Below, piece after piece: positions 28,226 through 37,702 of a stretch of 64,000 nt of DNA. How positions within the stretch are numbered: position 1 is the stretch's first letter; every line of letters begins with the position of its first letter. Under the pieces are notes generated by a model that worked only from the letters and a program-made list of their open reading frames with translations, was not told the DNA's origin and did no database searches. Source of the DNA: Burkholderia sp. MS389 (lineage in GTDB: Bacteria > Pseudomonadota > Gammaproteobacteria > Burkholderiales > Burkholderiaceae); the NCBI RefSeq assembly GCF_016899425.1, contig NZ_CP045995.1:2356001-2420000 (forward strand), in the 5' to 3' direction. A program made the translations under genes and the position numbers.

Positions 28226-30229
28226 ATGGATGACGAAAACGATAGCGCGGTGCTCGAGGCGCACGTCGGTACGCGCAGCCCCTGCTGGCGTCTCGGCAGC
28301 GACAGCAATGCACTCGAACTGGCCGCGGTCCGCGGGCTGACCAACGTCGCGGTCGCGCTGACGGTCGAACAGGCCGGGCGCATCCGCGCGCTGACCGGCG
28401 TCACGTCGCACCTCGTGCTCGACATCGTGCTGTTCGGCAGCACGGTCAGCCTCCACCTCGTCGGCAGGAAGGTCAATACGGTCGACTGGGCCGGCACGGC
28501 GTCCGCCTATTCCGATACCGAGTCCGTCGCCGGCGACCTGTCGCACGGGCTCGCGTTCGCCGAGCAGGTCGTGTCGGAAGTGAATTCGCTCGTCGTGATC
28601 CTCGATCGCAACGGGATGGTGCAGCGCTTCAACCGCCTGTGCGAGGAAGTGACCGGCAAGCGCGAGGTCGACGTGATCGGCCGCAGCGCGTTCGAGCTGT
28701 TCATGAGCCCGGAGCAGGGCGCGCAGTCGCGCACCAACATCACGGGCTTCTTCGCGAGCAACCAGTCGTTCGCGGTCGAGCGCTACATCAATACGGTCAA
28801 CGGGCCGCGCCTGTTTCAGTTCCGCAACAAGTTCGTGCAGAGCGGCAGCGGCGTCGAAGAGCAGTTCCTGATCTGCTCGGGCATCGACATCACCGAGGAG
28901 CGCAACGCGCAGCAGCGGCTCACCGAACTCGCGAACACCGACGTGCTCACCGGGTTGCCGAACCGCCATGCGATCAGCGAGCGCATCCACGCGGCGATCG
29001 CGCAGGAGGACGCCAATACGCGCGGCCAGGTCGGCATCCTGTTCCTCGATCTCGACAACTTCAAGCGCGTCAACGATCACTACGGGCACATCACCGGCGA
29101 CCGCCTGCTGCAGGACGTGTCGGCGATCATCAACGGCTGCCTGCCGTCGGGCGCGACGCTCGCGCGGCTCGGCGGCGACGAATTCCTCGTGCTGTTCGAA
29201 CACGGCACGCGCCCGCTGCTCGAAGCGACCGCGCAGATCATCCTCGAACGGCTGCGCACGCCGATCCATCTCGGGCTGATGGAGGTCTACACGAGCTGCT
29301 CGATCGGCATCGCGATGTACCCGCAGCACGGCGATTCGCTCGAGACGCTGATCCGCTGCGCCGACACCGCGATGTACGTCGCGAAGGAGGAAGGCAAGCA
29401 TACGTATCGCGTGTTCTCGCTCGAGATGAACCAGAAGGTCGCGAAGTACATGTGGCTCGACACGAACCTGCGCAAGGCGCTCGAGGAAGAGCAGTTCGTG
29501 CTGTACTACCAGCCGGTCGTCGATATCGCGACGGGCGACGTGCACGGCGTCGAGGCGCTGATCCGCTGGCAGTCGCCCGATCGCGGGCTCGTCGCGCCGA
29601 TCGAGTTCATCCGTTTCGCGGAAGAGTCGGGGCTGATCGCGCCGCTCGGGCGCTGGGTGATGCGCACCGCGGCCGCGCAGGCCGCCGCGTGGAAAGCGAA
29701 GGGGCTCGGCATCCGGATCGCGGTGAACGTGTCCGCTCGGCAGTTGCAGGACATGAACATCGTCCATCAGTTCGCGTCGATTCTCGATGGCGCGGGGCTG
29801 AAGCCCGGCCTGCTCGACATCGAGCTGACCGAGAGCTGCTTCATCGAGGACGAGGAGGCGGCCATCGGGCTGATGCGGCAGTTCCGCCAGCTCGGCGCGG
29901 AGATCCATCTCGACGATTTCGGCACCGGCTATTCGTCGCTGTCGCAGTTGTCGCGTCTGCCGCTCGACGCGATCAAGCTCGATCGCACCTTCATCACGGC
30001 CATCGACCGCAACCCGCGCTCGCAGGCGCTGGTGCACTCGGTCGTGTCGCTCGCGAAGGCGCTGAATTTCGCGGTGGTCGCCGAAGGCGTCGAAACGCAT
30101 GCGGAAGCCGAATTCCTCAAGCAGCTCGACGTCGATCACGCGCAGGGCTACTACTACGCGCGGCCGATGCCGGCGCAGGCGTTCGAGGCGTGGCTCGCGG
30201 AGACGAGAAAGCTCAGGCTGATCGCCTGA
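28226..30229 (+). CDS. rpfR: BDSF receptor / c-di-GMP enzyme RpfR (PAS-GGDEF-EAL)
   Basis: A 667-aa signalling protein. Residues 1-~95 form the RpfF-interaction-type N-terminal domain (SPCWRLGSDSNALELAAVRG), followed by a PAS domain (about 110-225), a GGDEF domain with intact GGDEF (316-320) and an EAL domain with E443-A-L and DDFGTGYSSL. Known RpfR binds cis-2-dodecenoic acid (BDSF) in PAS, which stimulates c-di-GMP hydrolysis by EAL; both catalytic motifs look functional. ATG 28226 with GGGG upstream is preferred to an earlier TTG. The gene is convergent with rpfF, the arrangement seen in the Burkholderia cepacia complex. It is also a PdeR (YciR) homologue. Confidence 0.93.
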   Translation: MDDENDSAVLEAHVGTRSPCWRLGSDSNALELAAVRGLTNVAVALTVEQAGRIRALTGVTSHLVLDIVLFGSTVSLHLVGRKVNTVDWAGTASAYSDTESVAGDLSHGLAFAEQVVSEVNSLVVILDRNGMVQRFNRLCEEVTGKREVDVIGRSAFELFMSPEQGAQSRTNITGFFASNQSFAVERYINTVNGPRLFQFRNKFVQSGSGVEEQFLICSGIDITEERNAQQRLTELANTDVLTGLPNRHAISERIHAAIAQEDANTRGQVGILFLDLDNFKRVNDHYGHITGDRLLQDVSAIINGCLPSGATLARLGGDEFLVLFEHGTRPLLEATAQIILERLRTPIHLGLMEVYTSCSIGIAMYPQHGDSLETLIRCADTAMYVAKEEGKHTYRVFSLEMNQKVAKYMWLDTNLRKALEEEQFVLYYQPVVDIATGDVHGVEALIRWQSPDRGLVAPIEFIRFAEESGLIAPLGRWVMRTAAAQAAAWKAKGLGIRIAVNVSARQLQDMNIVHQFASILDGAGLKPGLLDIELTESCFIEDEEAAIGLMRQFRQLGAEIHLDDFGTGYSSLSQLSRLPLDAIKLDRTFITAIDRNPRSQALVHSVVSLAKALNFAVVAEGVETHAEAEFLKQLDVDHAQGYYYARPMPAQAFEAWLAETRKLRLIA

Positions 30230-30241
30230 GCGTCGTTCCGG

Positions 30242-30271
30242 AAAAAGGCGCCGCCGGCCGTCGGCGGCGCC
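30242..30271 (-). terminator. Terminator between convergent rpfR and rpfF
   Basis: A perfect 10-bp stem (GGCGCCGCCG/CGGCGGCGCC, 5-nt loop) is followed on the minus strand by TTTTTCC. It therefore works best for rpfF, whose stop is 8 bp away, and may also block rpfR transcripts. Confidence 0.85.
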
Positions 30272-30278
30272 CGTCGCA

Positions 30279-31142
30279 TTACACCGTGCGCAACTTCGAC
30301 ACGCGCCGGTTCTGCAGCATCACCAGGCGTTCCATGTACGCGAGGTCCTTCGGCTCGATCGTGAACGCCGCATGCACCCACGCTTCCGTGATGTCCATCA
30401 GCTCCGAGCGCGACAGCTGGAACACGCGATCGCGGGCGCGCAGCATCGCGCGGATGCCGTTCAGCTTCGGCTTCGCCACGTCGATGAAGGTGCGCGTCGC
30501 CAGATACGCATCACCTGCTTCGAACGTCTCGTCGATCAGCCCCTGATCTTCGTACCACTCGGCCGCATGCGCTTCGCCGGTCGCGATCAGCGATTCCGCG
30601 AGGCCGCGGTTCGCCTTGCGCGCGACCAGCGAATAGCCGCCCATGCCCGGGAACAGGTTGAACGCGATCTCGGGGAACCCGAGTTTCACGCCCTTCTGCG
30701 CGAGCACGTAGTGATGCGCGAGCGCGGCCTCGAAGCCGCCGCCGAGCGCGCTGCCCTCGACCATCGCGATCGAGATCGCGCCGGTGCCGAAGCCGGTGTA
30801 GATCTCGTACACGCCGTCGATGCACGAGCGCGCGTAGGCCATCAGTTGATCGCGCCGGCCGCTGCGGATCGCGTCGACGAAGAAGCTCAGGTCGCCGCCG
30901 ACGTTGAACAGCTCGGGGACGAGCGAGCCCGTCACCCAGAAGTCGAACGTGAGGCCCGAGTCGCGTGCGACGCGCGCGAGATGGATGATGTCGGTGACGA
31001 GTTGCTGGTTGAAACACGGCCGCGGCTCCGATCGCAGCATCATCCACATGACATTGCGGCCTTCTTCGTAGAAGGCGGTCAGTTGCGAGAGTTCGCCGGC
31101 TTCGTAAAACGGGCGGCATGCCGGATGAGATTGGAGTTGCAT
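30279..31142 (-). CDS. rpfF: RpfF, BDSF (cis-2-dodecenoic acid) synthase
   Basis: A 287-aa crotonase-superfamily enzyme that in Burkholderia acts as both acyl-ACP dehydratase and thioesterase to make the quorum signal BDSF. The oxyanion-hole region GSALGGGFEAA and FPEIAFNLFPGMGGYS are present, with catalytic glutamates at E138 and E158, matching the two essential Glu of RpfF. ATG 31142 follows GAGGAC. It is convergent with its receptor gene rpfR, and RpfR's N-terminal domain is known to bind RpfF. Confidence 0.93.
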   Translation of the reverse strand: MQLQSHPACRPFYEAGELSQLTAFYEEGRNVMWMMLRSEPRPCFNQQLVTDIIHLARVARDSGLTFDFWVTGSLVPELFNVGGDLSFFVDAIRSGRRDQLMAYARSCIDGVYEIYTGFGTGAISIAMVEGSALGGGFEAALAHHYVLAQKGVKLGFPEIAFNLFPGMGGYSLVARKANRGLAESLIATGEAHAAEWYEDQGLIDETFEAGDAYLATRTFIDVAKPKLNGIRAMLRARDRVFQLSRSELMDITEAWVHAAFTIEPKDLAYMERLVMLQNRRVSKLRTV

Positions 31143-31850
31143 GGTATGTCCTCGTGAGATGTGGTTTTTAAAGCGCGCCGCGCCAGGCGCCATGCGGGAA
31201 TCGGGTCGCCTGCATGGCGCCCGGCGCGAGGCATCGCCATTGTTGCGCGCGCACAAATGTCGAATTGCGGGGAAAAACGCACGACCGGGACGCCGGTGCG
31301 GATCGCGTTCGGGCGAAGCGGCGGGGACGACGGACGGCGGAACGAGGGGCCGACGTCGGCGGGGCGGAGGGGGCTGGCGCGGAGCGGGCGCGGCGGCGAT
31401 GACGCGGCCGGCGTCGCCGGTCGCTTACGCGCCGGAAAGCGCGTCGGGACGCCGATCGGCCGTGGCGGGTCGGGCGACCGGCGTTGGGGCGGCTCGTCTC
31501 GCCGCGAGCGTGAGAGATCGCGCGGCGCACATGGCCGCGCGGTGTCGATCGGTTTCGGACGCCGCCGCTCGAGATGCCGCGCCGTCGGCAAGATGCCGAA
31601 GCCGATCACGCCGCCCGCGACGCGAACGCAATCACGCGGTCAACGGATCTCGAAAGCGCCGTCGCTCGGCATCACGTTTCCTTCCCGACGGCGCGGCTTG
31701 ACGCTCGCCGGCACGGCGCCCACACTGGGCCGCACGACGGCCACGCGCGCGGGTGGCGCGGGCGGCCGTCATGTGCGCGTCATGCAGGCACGGCTGCCGC
31801 ACCGGCGCGCGGCGCTGGCGTCCGGCAACGAACGCGCGGAGAACTTCGAC
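31143..31850. other. Long GC-rich intergenic region upstream of rpfF
   Basis: About 700 bp between the divergent rpfF and the DUF3857 protein gene. Very GC-rich with long open frames on both strands, but these have Arg-rich, compositionally driven products and no start signals, so no gene is called. Both promoters must lie here; no consensus element could be singled out. Confidence 0.5.
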
Positions 31851-33776
31851 GTGGTGCGTTTTCCTTCCCGATGGACCGGCTGCCTGTTCGCGTGCGCCGT
31901 GGCGCTCGGCGCGGGTACGGCCGTGGCCGATATGCGCGACACGGGCGGCATGGGCGACATGAGCGACGCGCGCGCGGCAGCCGATGCGGCGCCCGTCACG
32001 CTCGTCAGCGACGTCCACGAGTTCGTGATCCAGCACGACGGTTCGCTCGACGAGCACGACGATTCGACGCTGCGCGCGAACGACGCGAACGGCATCGACG
32101 CGGTCGCGCAGCGCTACGTGTGGTTCGACAGGAATCTCGAGAAGGTCGAGCTGGTCGCGGCCGAGACGATCGACCGCGACGGCGTCGCGCATCCGGTCGG
32201 TGCGGACGGCATCCGCGACGTGCAGGAGCCGCGCTCGGCCGGCGCGCCGACGTTCCAGGACGGGCTGCTGCGCACCGTCGTGTTTCCCGGCGTCGAGGCC
32301 GGGTCGAGCACGCGCGTCGCGTTCCGCAAGACCCGCACGAAGCCGGTCAATCGCGGCTATTTCGGCTACACCGTCGAGCCGTCGCGCGAGCCGGTCGACA
32401 GCCAGCGGCTGATCTTCGACCTGCCGGCCGACATGCCGCTGTATGCGGATGCGCGGGGCTACGTCGCGCTGCCGCCCGTCACGGCGAACGGCCGCACGCG
32501 CTACGAATTCGACTACCGGCACGGCGCGTACGACCGCATCGAGAGCGGCGCGGTCGGCTATCCGACCTACGGCGACCGGCTCGTCGTGTCGACGCTGCCC
32601 GACTACGCGGCGTTCGCCGCACGCTACCGCAACGCGGCCGTCGACCCGAGCGCGAACGATCCGGCCGTCGTGCAACTGGCGCGCGCGCTCACCGCGAATG
32701 CCGTCGATCCGCGCGACAGGGCGCGCATCCTGTACGACTGGGTGCAGGCGAACGTGCGCTACGTCGGGCTGTTTCTCGGCGAAACGGCCGCCGCGCCGCA
32801 TCGCGTGACCGACATCCTGCGCAACCGCTACGGCGACTGCAAGGATCACGTCGCGCTGTTCGGCGCGTTGCTCGCGGCGGTCGGCATTCGCAGCGAACCG
32901 GTGCTGATCAATCTCGGCGCCGTGTACACGCTGCCGTCGGTGCCCGGCTACGGCGGCGGCGCGATCAACCATGCGATTACGTGGCTGCCCGATCTCCGGC
33001 TCTACGCGGATACGACGACGGCTGGCATCGCGTTCGGCTACCTGCCGCCGATCGTGATGGACCGCCCGGCGCTGCTCGTCGATACCGGCGTGCTGTCGCG
33101 CACGCCGGCCACGCAGCCGCGCGGCCGCACCGCGCGAATCGCGATCGATGCCGCGCAGCCGGGCGCCGCGCGTGTTCAGGCTTATGTGCAGGATGACGGC
33201 TGGACCGCCGAACTCGAACGCAACCTGTTTCGCCGCGCGTCGCGCGACCGCCTCGCGCAACTGGCGAACGAGCGTTTGCGGCAAAGCAGCCTGCGCGGCC
33301 GCGCGCAACTGTCGACCAGCGACCGGCGCGCGACCGACGGGCCGTTCGATGTGACGATCGCCGGCACGCTCGATCATTTCGTGTGGCCGGACGGCACGAC
33401 CGCGTTGCCCGCGCTGTCGAGCCTGACGGGCGGTATCGCGACGCAGGTCGAAACCTGGCTGGCCGAGCCCGTGCGCACGCAGCCGTGGGGCTGCGTCGGC
33501 GGCACGTTCGACGAGACTGGCCAGATCGTGCTGCCGGCGGGCGTGGTCGTGACCGACCTGCCGGCCGATGCGGCCGTGCACGACCGCTTCGTCGATTTCA
33601 CGTCGCATTACGTGTTCGATGCGGCCGCGCGCGTCGTGCAGGTCACGCGGCGGATGAGCGCGGATTTCGGCCGTCAGGTATGCACGCCGGACGAGTTCGC
33701 GGCGCTGCGCGCGTCGCTCGAGCGCATCGAGCGCGACACGCAGGCGCAGATCGTCGTGCGGGCGAAGCCGCGTTGA
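31851..33776 (+). CDS. Exported DUF3857/transglutaminase-like protein
   Basis: About 641 aa from GTG 31851, chosen because GGAGA lies 8-9 nt upstream and the signal peptide (RFPSRWTGCLFACAVALGAG) then starts at once; an in-frame ATG at 31782 would add 23 residues. After the signal peptide come a DUF3857 domain (about 45-230) and a transglutaminase-like domain with the Cys-His-Asp triad in YGDCKDHVALF, INHAITWLP and RLYADTTT. Such periplasmic proteins are thought to be peptidase or amidase-like; function unknown. A small gene follows 68 bp downstream. Confidence 0.83.
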   Translation: MVRFPSRWTGCLFACAVALGAGTAVADMRDTGGMGDMSDARAAADAAPVTLVSDVHEFVIQHDGSLDEHDDSTLRANDANGIDAVAQRYVWFDRNLEKVELVAAETIDRDGVAHPVGADGIRDVQEPRSAGAPTFQDGLLRTVVFPGVEAGSSTRVAFRKTRTKPVNRGYFGYTVEPSREPVDSQRLIFDLPADMPLYADARGYVALPPVTANGRTRYEFDYRHGAYDRIESGAVGYPTYGDRLVVSTLPDYAAFAARYRNAAVDPSANDPAVVQLARALTANAVDPRDRARILYDWVQANVRYVGLFLGETAAAPHRVTDILRNRYGDCKDHVALFGALLAAVGIRSEPVLINLGAVYTLPSVPGYGGGAINHAITWLPDLRLYADTTTAGIAFGYLPPIVMDRPALLVDTGVLSRTPATQPRGRTARIAIDAAQPGAARVQAYVQDDGWTAELERNLFRRASRDRLAQLANERLRQSSLRGRAQLSTSDRRATDGPFDVTIAGTLDHFVWPDGTTALPALSSLTGGIATQVETWLAEPVRTQPWGCVGGTFDETGQIVLPAGVVVTDLPADAAVHDRFVDFTSHYVFDAAARVVQVTRRMSADFGRQVCTPDEFAALRASLERIERDTQAQIVVRAKPR

Positions 33777-33844
33777 ACGGCGCGGGCACGGCATTCGCTC
33801 CGAACGGGCGAATCACCGGAATCGCCGACGCGCAGGAGGACATC

Positions 33845-34009
33845 ATGACGGAACGGGATCACGAGATCGCCGAACTCTCGAAGGAATTGCTGGGCAGGAT
33901 CGTGCAGGGCACGGTCGCGACCGGCGCGGCAGTCGATGTGGAGCAGTGCGCGGCGCTCGCCGTGCAGTGCGCGACGGCGCTGGTCGACCGGCTCGACGCG
34001 TTGAAGTGA
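33845..34009 (+). CDS. Small hypothetical protein
   Basis: A 54-aa acidic helical product (MTERDHEIAELSKELLGRIV...) from ATG 33845, preceded by a strong AGGAGG ribosome binding site. The clear ribosome site and good codon use support it as a real gene, probably co-transcribed with the transglutaminase-like gene. No family recognised. Confidence 0.65.
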   Translation: MTERDHEIAELSKELLGRIVQGTVATGAAVDVEQCAALAVQCATALVDRLDALK

Positions 34010-34046
34010 TGCAGGGCGGCCCGGCGCCGACGCCGCGCGCCGGGCG

Positions 34047-35051
34047 TTACGCTTCGGCGCGCACGTCGCCGTCCGCGCGCACGGCGCCCGGCGGCTTGCC
34101 GACCACGCGCTTGAACGCGCGGCTGAACGCGGCGAGCGAACCGTAGCCGAGCCGGTACGCGACCGCTTCGATCGTCTCGCGGTCGCGTGCGATCCACTGC
34201 GCGGCGAGCCGCATCCGCAGTTCGGTCAGGTAGCGCACGGGCGTCATCCCGGTCGCCGCGAGGAAGCGCTCGGCGAACACCGAGCGCGACACGCCCGCTT
34301 CGGTCGCGAGCTCCGCGACGCTCCAGTTGCGGCCCGGGTCGCGATGCAGCGCGACGATCGCGCGGCCGAGCTTCGGCTCGCGCAGCGCCTGCACCCAGCC
34401 GGTCGCGTCGCCGCATCCGCACTCGACCCAGCCGCGCACGATGAACGCGGCGACCACGTCCGCGAGCCGCGCGAGGATGCCCGCGAAGCCCGCGCGCGCC
34501 GTGCACGCTTCGCGCTCCATCGCGTCGAGCATCGGACGGATCTCCGGGTAGCGCGCGAGCAGCGTGCCCACGTGCATGAACGCGGGCATCGTGCCGACCA
34601 GCGGCTGCATGCCGCCGAGGTCGAGTTCCATGCACGCGCTGAAGATCAGCGCATCGCCGGCGCCCGGCTCCGTCGTCGCGCAGGTCGCGGGCGACACGCC
34701 GGCCGACGCCACCGACGCGACCGTATCGCAGATCTTCGCGATCTCGAAGCCGTTGATCTCGCGGCATGGCACATCCGGATCGGATACCAGCGCGTGCATG
34801 CCGCCGTGCGGCAACAGGATCGCGTCGCCGGCCTCGAGCCGCATCGTCTCACCCGACGCGTCGCGCAGCAGCACCGGCCCGCGCACCACGAAATGAAACT
34901 GCGCGCGGCCCGGCGCATGGCCGAAATTCAGCCCGAACGGCCGCGCGACCTGGATGCGGCGGTACTGGACGCCGCTCAGGCGCATCCCCAGCAGCAACTC
35001 GCTGACGAGGTCGTGCGCGTCGGGGATCGGGGGAAGCAGGGGCTCGGACAT
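34047..35051 (-). CDS. AraC-family transcriptional regulator with cupin domain
   Basis: A 334-aa regulator. An N-terminal cupin-type sensor (Cupin_6; LVSELLLGMRLSGVQYRR, LLRDASGETMRLEAGDAILLPHGG) is followed by a C-terminal AraC double HTH (WSVAELATEAGVSRSVFAER, RLGYGSLAAFSRAFKRVVGK). ATG 35051 is preferred; an ATG at 35096 would add 15 residues. It is divergent from the MFS gene 115 bp away and probably controls it, in response to a small ligand bound by the cupin. Confidence 0.88.
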   Translation of the reverse strand: MSEPLLPPIPDAHDLVSELLLGMRLSGVQYRRIQVARPFGLNFGHAPGRAQFHFVVRGPVLLRDASGETMRLEAGDAILLPHGGMHALVSDPDVPCREINGFEIAKICDTVASVASAGVSPATCATTEPGAGDALIFSACMELDLGGMQPLVGTMPAFMHVGTLLARYPEIRPMLDAMEREACTARAGFAGILARLADVVAAFIVRGWVECGCGDATGWVQALREPKLGRAIVALHRDPGRNWSVAELATEAGVSRSVFAERFLAATGMTPVRYLTELRMRLAAQWIARDRETIEAVAYRLGYGSLAAFSRAFKRVVGKPPGAVRADGDVRAEA

Positions 35052-35166
35052 GGCGAGATTCGGACGAACGATCAATAACAACGGATTGTATGTCATAGAC
35101 CGTCCTGCCGCTGTTCCTTACGATACGCCCTCATCAGTATTTTCCCTAACCGACACGGAATCCCGC

Positions 35167-36369
35167 ATGAATCCCGGAATCTCCTCGGCCGCCTCGACGG
35201 CGGCCCCCCGCGAACCGGCCTGGGGCGCGGTATTCGCGATGGCGCTCGGCGTGTTCGGGCTCGTCACGGCCGAATTCCTGCCGGCGAGCCTGCTGACGCC
35301 GATGGCCGACAGCCTCGGCGTGACCGAAGGCGTGGCCGGGCAAGCCGTCACGGCCACGGCCACGGTCGCGCTCGTCACGAGCCTGCTGATCTCGGCGCTC
35401 ACGCGCACGATCGACCGGCGGCGCGTGCTGCTCGTGTTCTCGGTGCTGCTCGTCGCATCGAACCTCGCCGTCGCGTTCGCGCCGAACCTGGGCGTGCTGC
35501 TGTTCGGCCGCGTCGTGCTCGGCATCGCGCTCGGCGGCTTCTGGACGATGGCGACCGCCACCGCGATGCGGCTCGTGCCGACGGCGATGGTGCCGCGCGC
35601 GCTGTCGATCATGTTCAGCGGCGTGGCGGTCGCGACGATCGCGTCCGCGCCGATGGGCAGCTACTTCGGCCACCTGATCGGCTGGCGCAACGTGTTCCTG
35701 ATCGCGGCCGTGATCGGCGGCATCGCGTTCGTGTCGCAGATCCTCACGCTGCCGTCGATGCCGCCGAGCGGCACGACGCGACTGCGCACGCTGATCGACG
35801 TGCTGCGCCGGCCGACCGTCGGCCTCGGGATGTTCGCGACGATCCTCGTGTTCACCGGGCATTTCGCGTTCTTCACGTATCTGCGGCCGTTCCTCGAACA
35901 GGTGGCGGGCGTCGGCGTGAACGGACTGTCGGCGATCCTGCTCGGCTACGGCATCGCGAACTTCGTCGGCACGTCGCTCGCGGGCCGCGTGCTCGAACAC
36001 CGGCTGCGGCCGATGCTGATCGGCATGCCCGCGTTGATGGTCGTGCTCGGCATCGCGCTCGTCGTGCTCGGCCGCGCGCCGATGATCGACGCGGTATTGG
36101 TCGCGTTGTGGGGGATGGCGTTCGGCGGCGTGCCGGTCGCATGGTCGACGTGGGTGACGCGCACCGTGCCCGACGAAGCCGAGAGCGCGGGCGGGTTGAT
36201 CGTCGCGGCGATCCAGCTTGCGATCGCGACGGGCGCGGCCGTCGGCGGCGTCGTGTTCGACGCGAACGGCGCGGCAGGCGTGTTCGTCGGCGCGGCGATC
36301 GTGCTCGCGGTGGCGGTCGCGACGATCGTGACCGGCGTGCCGAAGCGGGTCGGCGTGGTCGCGTCCTGA
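35167..36369 (+). CDS. MFS transporter, DHA1 (drug/arabinose efflux) type
   Basis: A 400-aa permease with about 12 helices. VFAMALGVFGLVTAEFLPAS at helix 1 and the motif LTRTIDRRRVLLVF between helices 2 and 3 match the AraJ/YdhP/SotB branch of proton-driven exporters. ATG 35167 lies inside a longer frame and fits the family start. The divergent AraC regulator suggests inducible efflux; substrate unknown. Confidence 0.87.
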   Translation: MNPGISSAASTAAPREPAWGAVFAMALGVFGLVTAEFLPASLLTPMADSLGVTEGVAGQAVTATATVALVTSLLISALTRTIDRRRVLLVFSVLLVASNLAVAFAPNLGVLLFGRVVLGIALGGFWTMATATAMRLVPTAMVPRALSIMFSGVAVATIASAPMGSYFGHLIGWRNVFLIAAVIGGIAFVSQILTLPSMPPSGTTRLRTLIDVLRRPTVGLGMFATILVFTGHFAFFTYLRPFLEQVAGVGVNGLSAILLGYGIANFVGTSLAGRVLEHRLRPMLIGMPALMVVLGIALVVLGRAPMIDAVLVALWGMAFGGVPVAWSTWVTRTVPDEAESAGGLIVAAIQLAIATGAAVGGVVFDANGAAGVFVGAAIVLAVAVATIVTGVPKRVGVVAS

Positions 36370-36381
36370 CCGTCTGGCGGC

Positions 36382-36674
36382 CTAGGGCGTGTTCACGCTA
36401 ATAACGGGTTTGCGAACGTGCCTTTCCGCCCGCAGTGCAAGGAGTAAGGAGCGCCGTTTGGCCGTGCCAAACAAGCGACGCACGACGCCGCAATGTGGGC
36501 GGAAAGGCACGTTCCCCTGTTTGGAAAAATTCATTCGCGGGGCTGGCCCCCAGAAGGGCCGATCGCCGCGTCATGCTCCTCGCGAATACGTCGAGTATTC
36601 GCTTCGTCGCAATCCTCGCGCTCGGCCCTTCTGGGGGCCAGCGCAAACCCGTTATTAGCGTGAACACGCCCTAG
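36382..36674. mobile_element. MITE-like palindromic element with 29-bp terminal inverted repeats
   Basis: A 285-bp core (36386-36670) is bounded by perfect 29-bp inverted repeats beginning GGCGTGTTCACGCTAATAAC and flanked on both sides by CTAG, as in the 4-bp target duplication of IS5-group elements. Inside, the left half folds on itself (17-bp arms at 36415-36431 and 36497-36513), as does the right half (21-bp arms at 36542-36562 and 36622-36642). Smaller hairpins sit within each (GTTTGG/CCAAAC; GCGAATAC/GTATTCGC). Nearly every base can pair, giving a cloverleaf. No transposase gene is present. Confidence 0.8.
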
Positions 36675-36722
36675 CGGCCCGGCGGCTCGTGTCGCACGGG
36701 CTACCGGGCGATCGGCCGCACG

Positions 36723-37601
36723 TCAGGCCGCGCCGGCGTCCGCGATGCGGTCGAGTGCCGCGAGCGCGTCGGCCGGCAGATCGAGATCGGCCGCCGCGAG
36801 ATTCTCGCGCAGATGCGCGACCGACGACGTGCCGGGAATCAGCAGAAGATTCGGCGCGCGGCGCAGCAGCCACGCGAGCGCGACCTGCATCGGCGTCGCG
36901 CCGATCCGGGCCGCGACGCCGGACAGCGTCGACGACTGCAGCGGCGAGAAGCCGCCGAGCGGAAAGTACGGCACGTACGCGATGCCGTCACGGGCCAGCG
37001 CGTCGATCAGCGCATCGTCGCCGCGATGCGCGATGTTGTAGTGGTTCTGCACGCAGACGATGTCGCAGATCCGCCGGCCTTGCGCGACCTGTGCGGGCGT
37101 GACGTTGCTCAGGCCGATGTGCCGGACGAGCCCGCGCCGCTGCAGCTCGGCGAGCGTGGTCAGCGGCGCTTCGATCGATCCTTCGGCCGGCCCGTGCGTG
37201 TCGAACATGATGCGCAGGTTGACGACGTCGAGCACGTCGAGCCCCAGGTTGCGCAGGTTGTCGTGCACGGCCCGTTCGAGTTCGTCGGGCGCGAAGGCGG
37301 GCAGCCACGATGCGTCGTCGCCGCGCCGCGCACCGATCTTGGTGACGATCACGAGATCGTCGCGGTACGGATGCAATGCGTCGCGAATCAACTGGTTCGT
37401 GACATGCGGGCCGTAGAAGTCGCTGGTGTCGAGATGGTCGACGCCGGATTCCACGGCTTCGCGCAACACGTTCAATGCGGCCTCGCGATCTTTCGGCGGG
37501 CCGAATACACCGGGGCCCGCCAGCTGCATCGCGCCGTAGCCGATCCGTTTGACGTGGCGATCGCCGAGCCTGAAGGTGGCGGTGTGGCGAATATCGGGCA
37601 T
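36723..37601 (-). CDS. Aldo/keto reductase
   Basis: A 292-aa NADPH-dependent aldo/keto reductase (TIM barrel). Signature segments GVDHLDTSDFYGP, with the catalytic Asp and Tyr, and LIVTKIGARR-like strand (LVIVTKIGA), RHIGLSNVTPAQV and VCVQNHYNI. Acts on aldehydes or ketones; specific substrate unknown. ATG 37601 follows AGGAGCAAGGTC. It is divergent from a LysR gene by 101 bp, a likely regulator. Confidence 0.9.
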   Translation of the reverse strand: MPDIRHTATFRLGDRHVKRIGYGAMQLAGPGVFGPPKDREAALNVLREAVESGVDHLDTSDFYGPHVTNQLIRDALHPYRDDLVIVTKIGARRGDDASWLPAFAPDELERAVHDNLRNLGLDVLDVVNLRIMFDTHGPAEGSIEAPLTTLAELQRRGLVRHIGLSNVTPAQVAQGRRICDIVCVQNHYNIAHRGDDALIDALARDGIAYVPYFPLGGFSPLQSSTLSGVAARIGATPMQVALAWLLRRAPNLLLIPGTSSVAHLRENLAAADLDLPADALAALDRIADAGAA

Positions 37602-37702
37602 GACCTTGCTCCTGTCGAAGAGATGAATGCGTTCAGCATAAGGACGAGTCGGCTGCGCGATAAGCGGGCATAATTCGCACGGGTTGTACGAAAAGGCGAA
37701 CA

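Noticed and set aside
31143..31850. Long open frames in the rpfF upstream region, including an in-frame N-terminal extension of the DUF3857 protein
   Set aside because: Products are Arg/Gly-rich, and a signal peptide with a ribosome binding site is present only at 31851.
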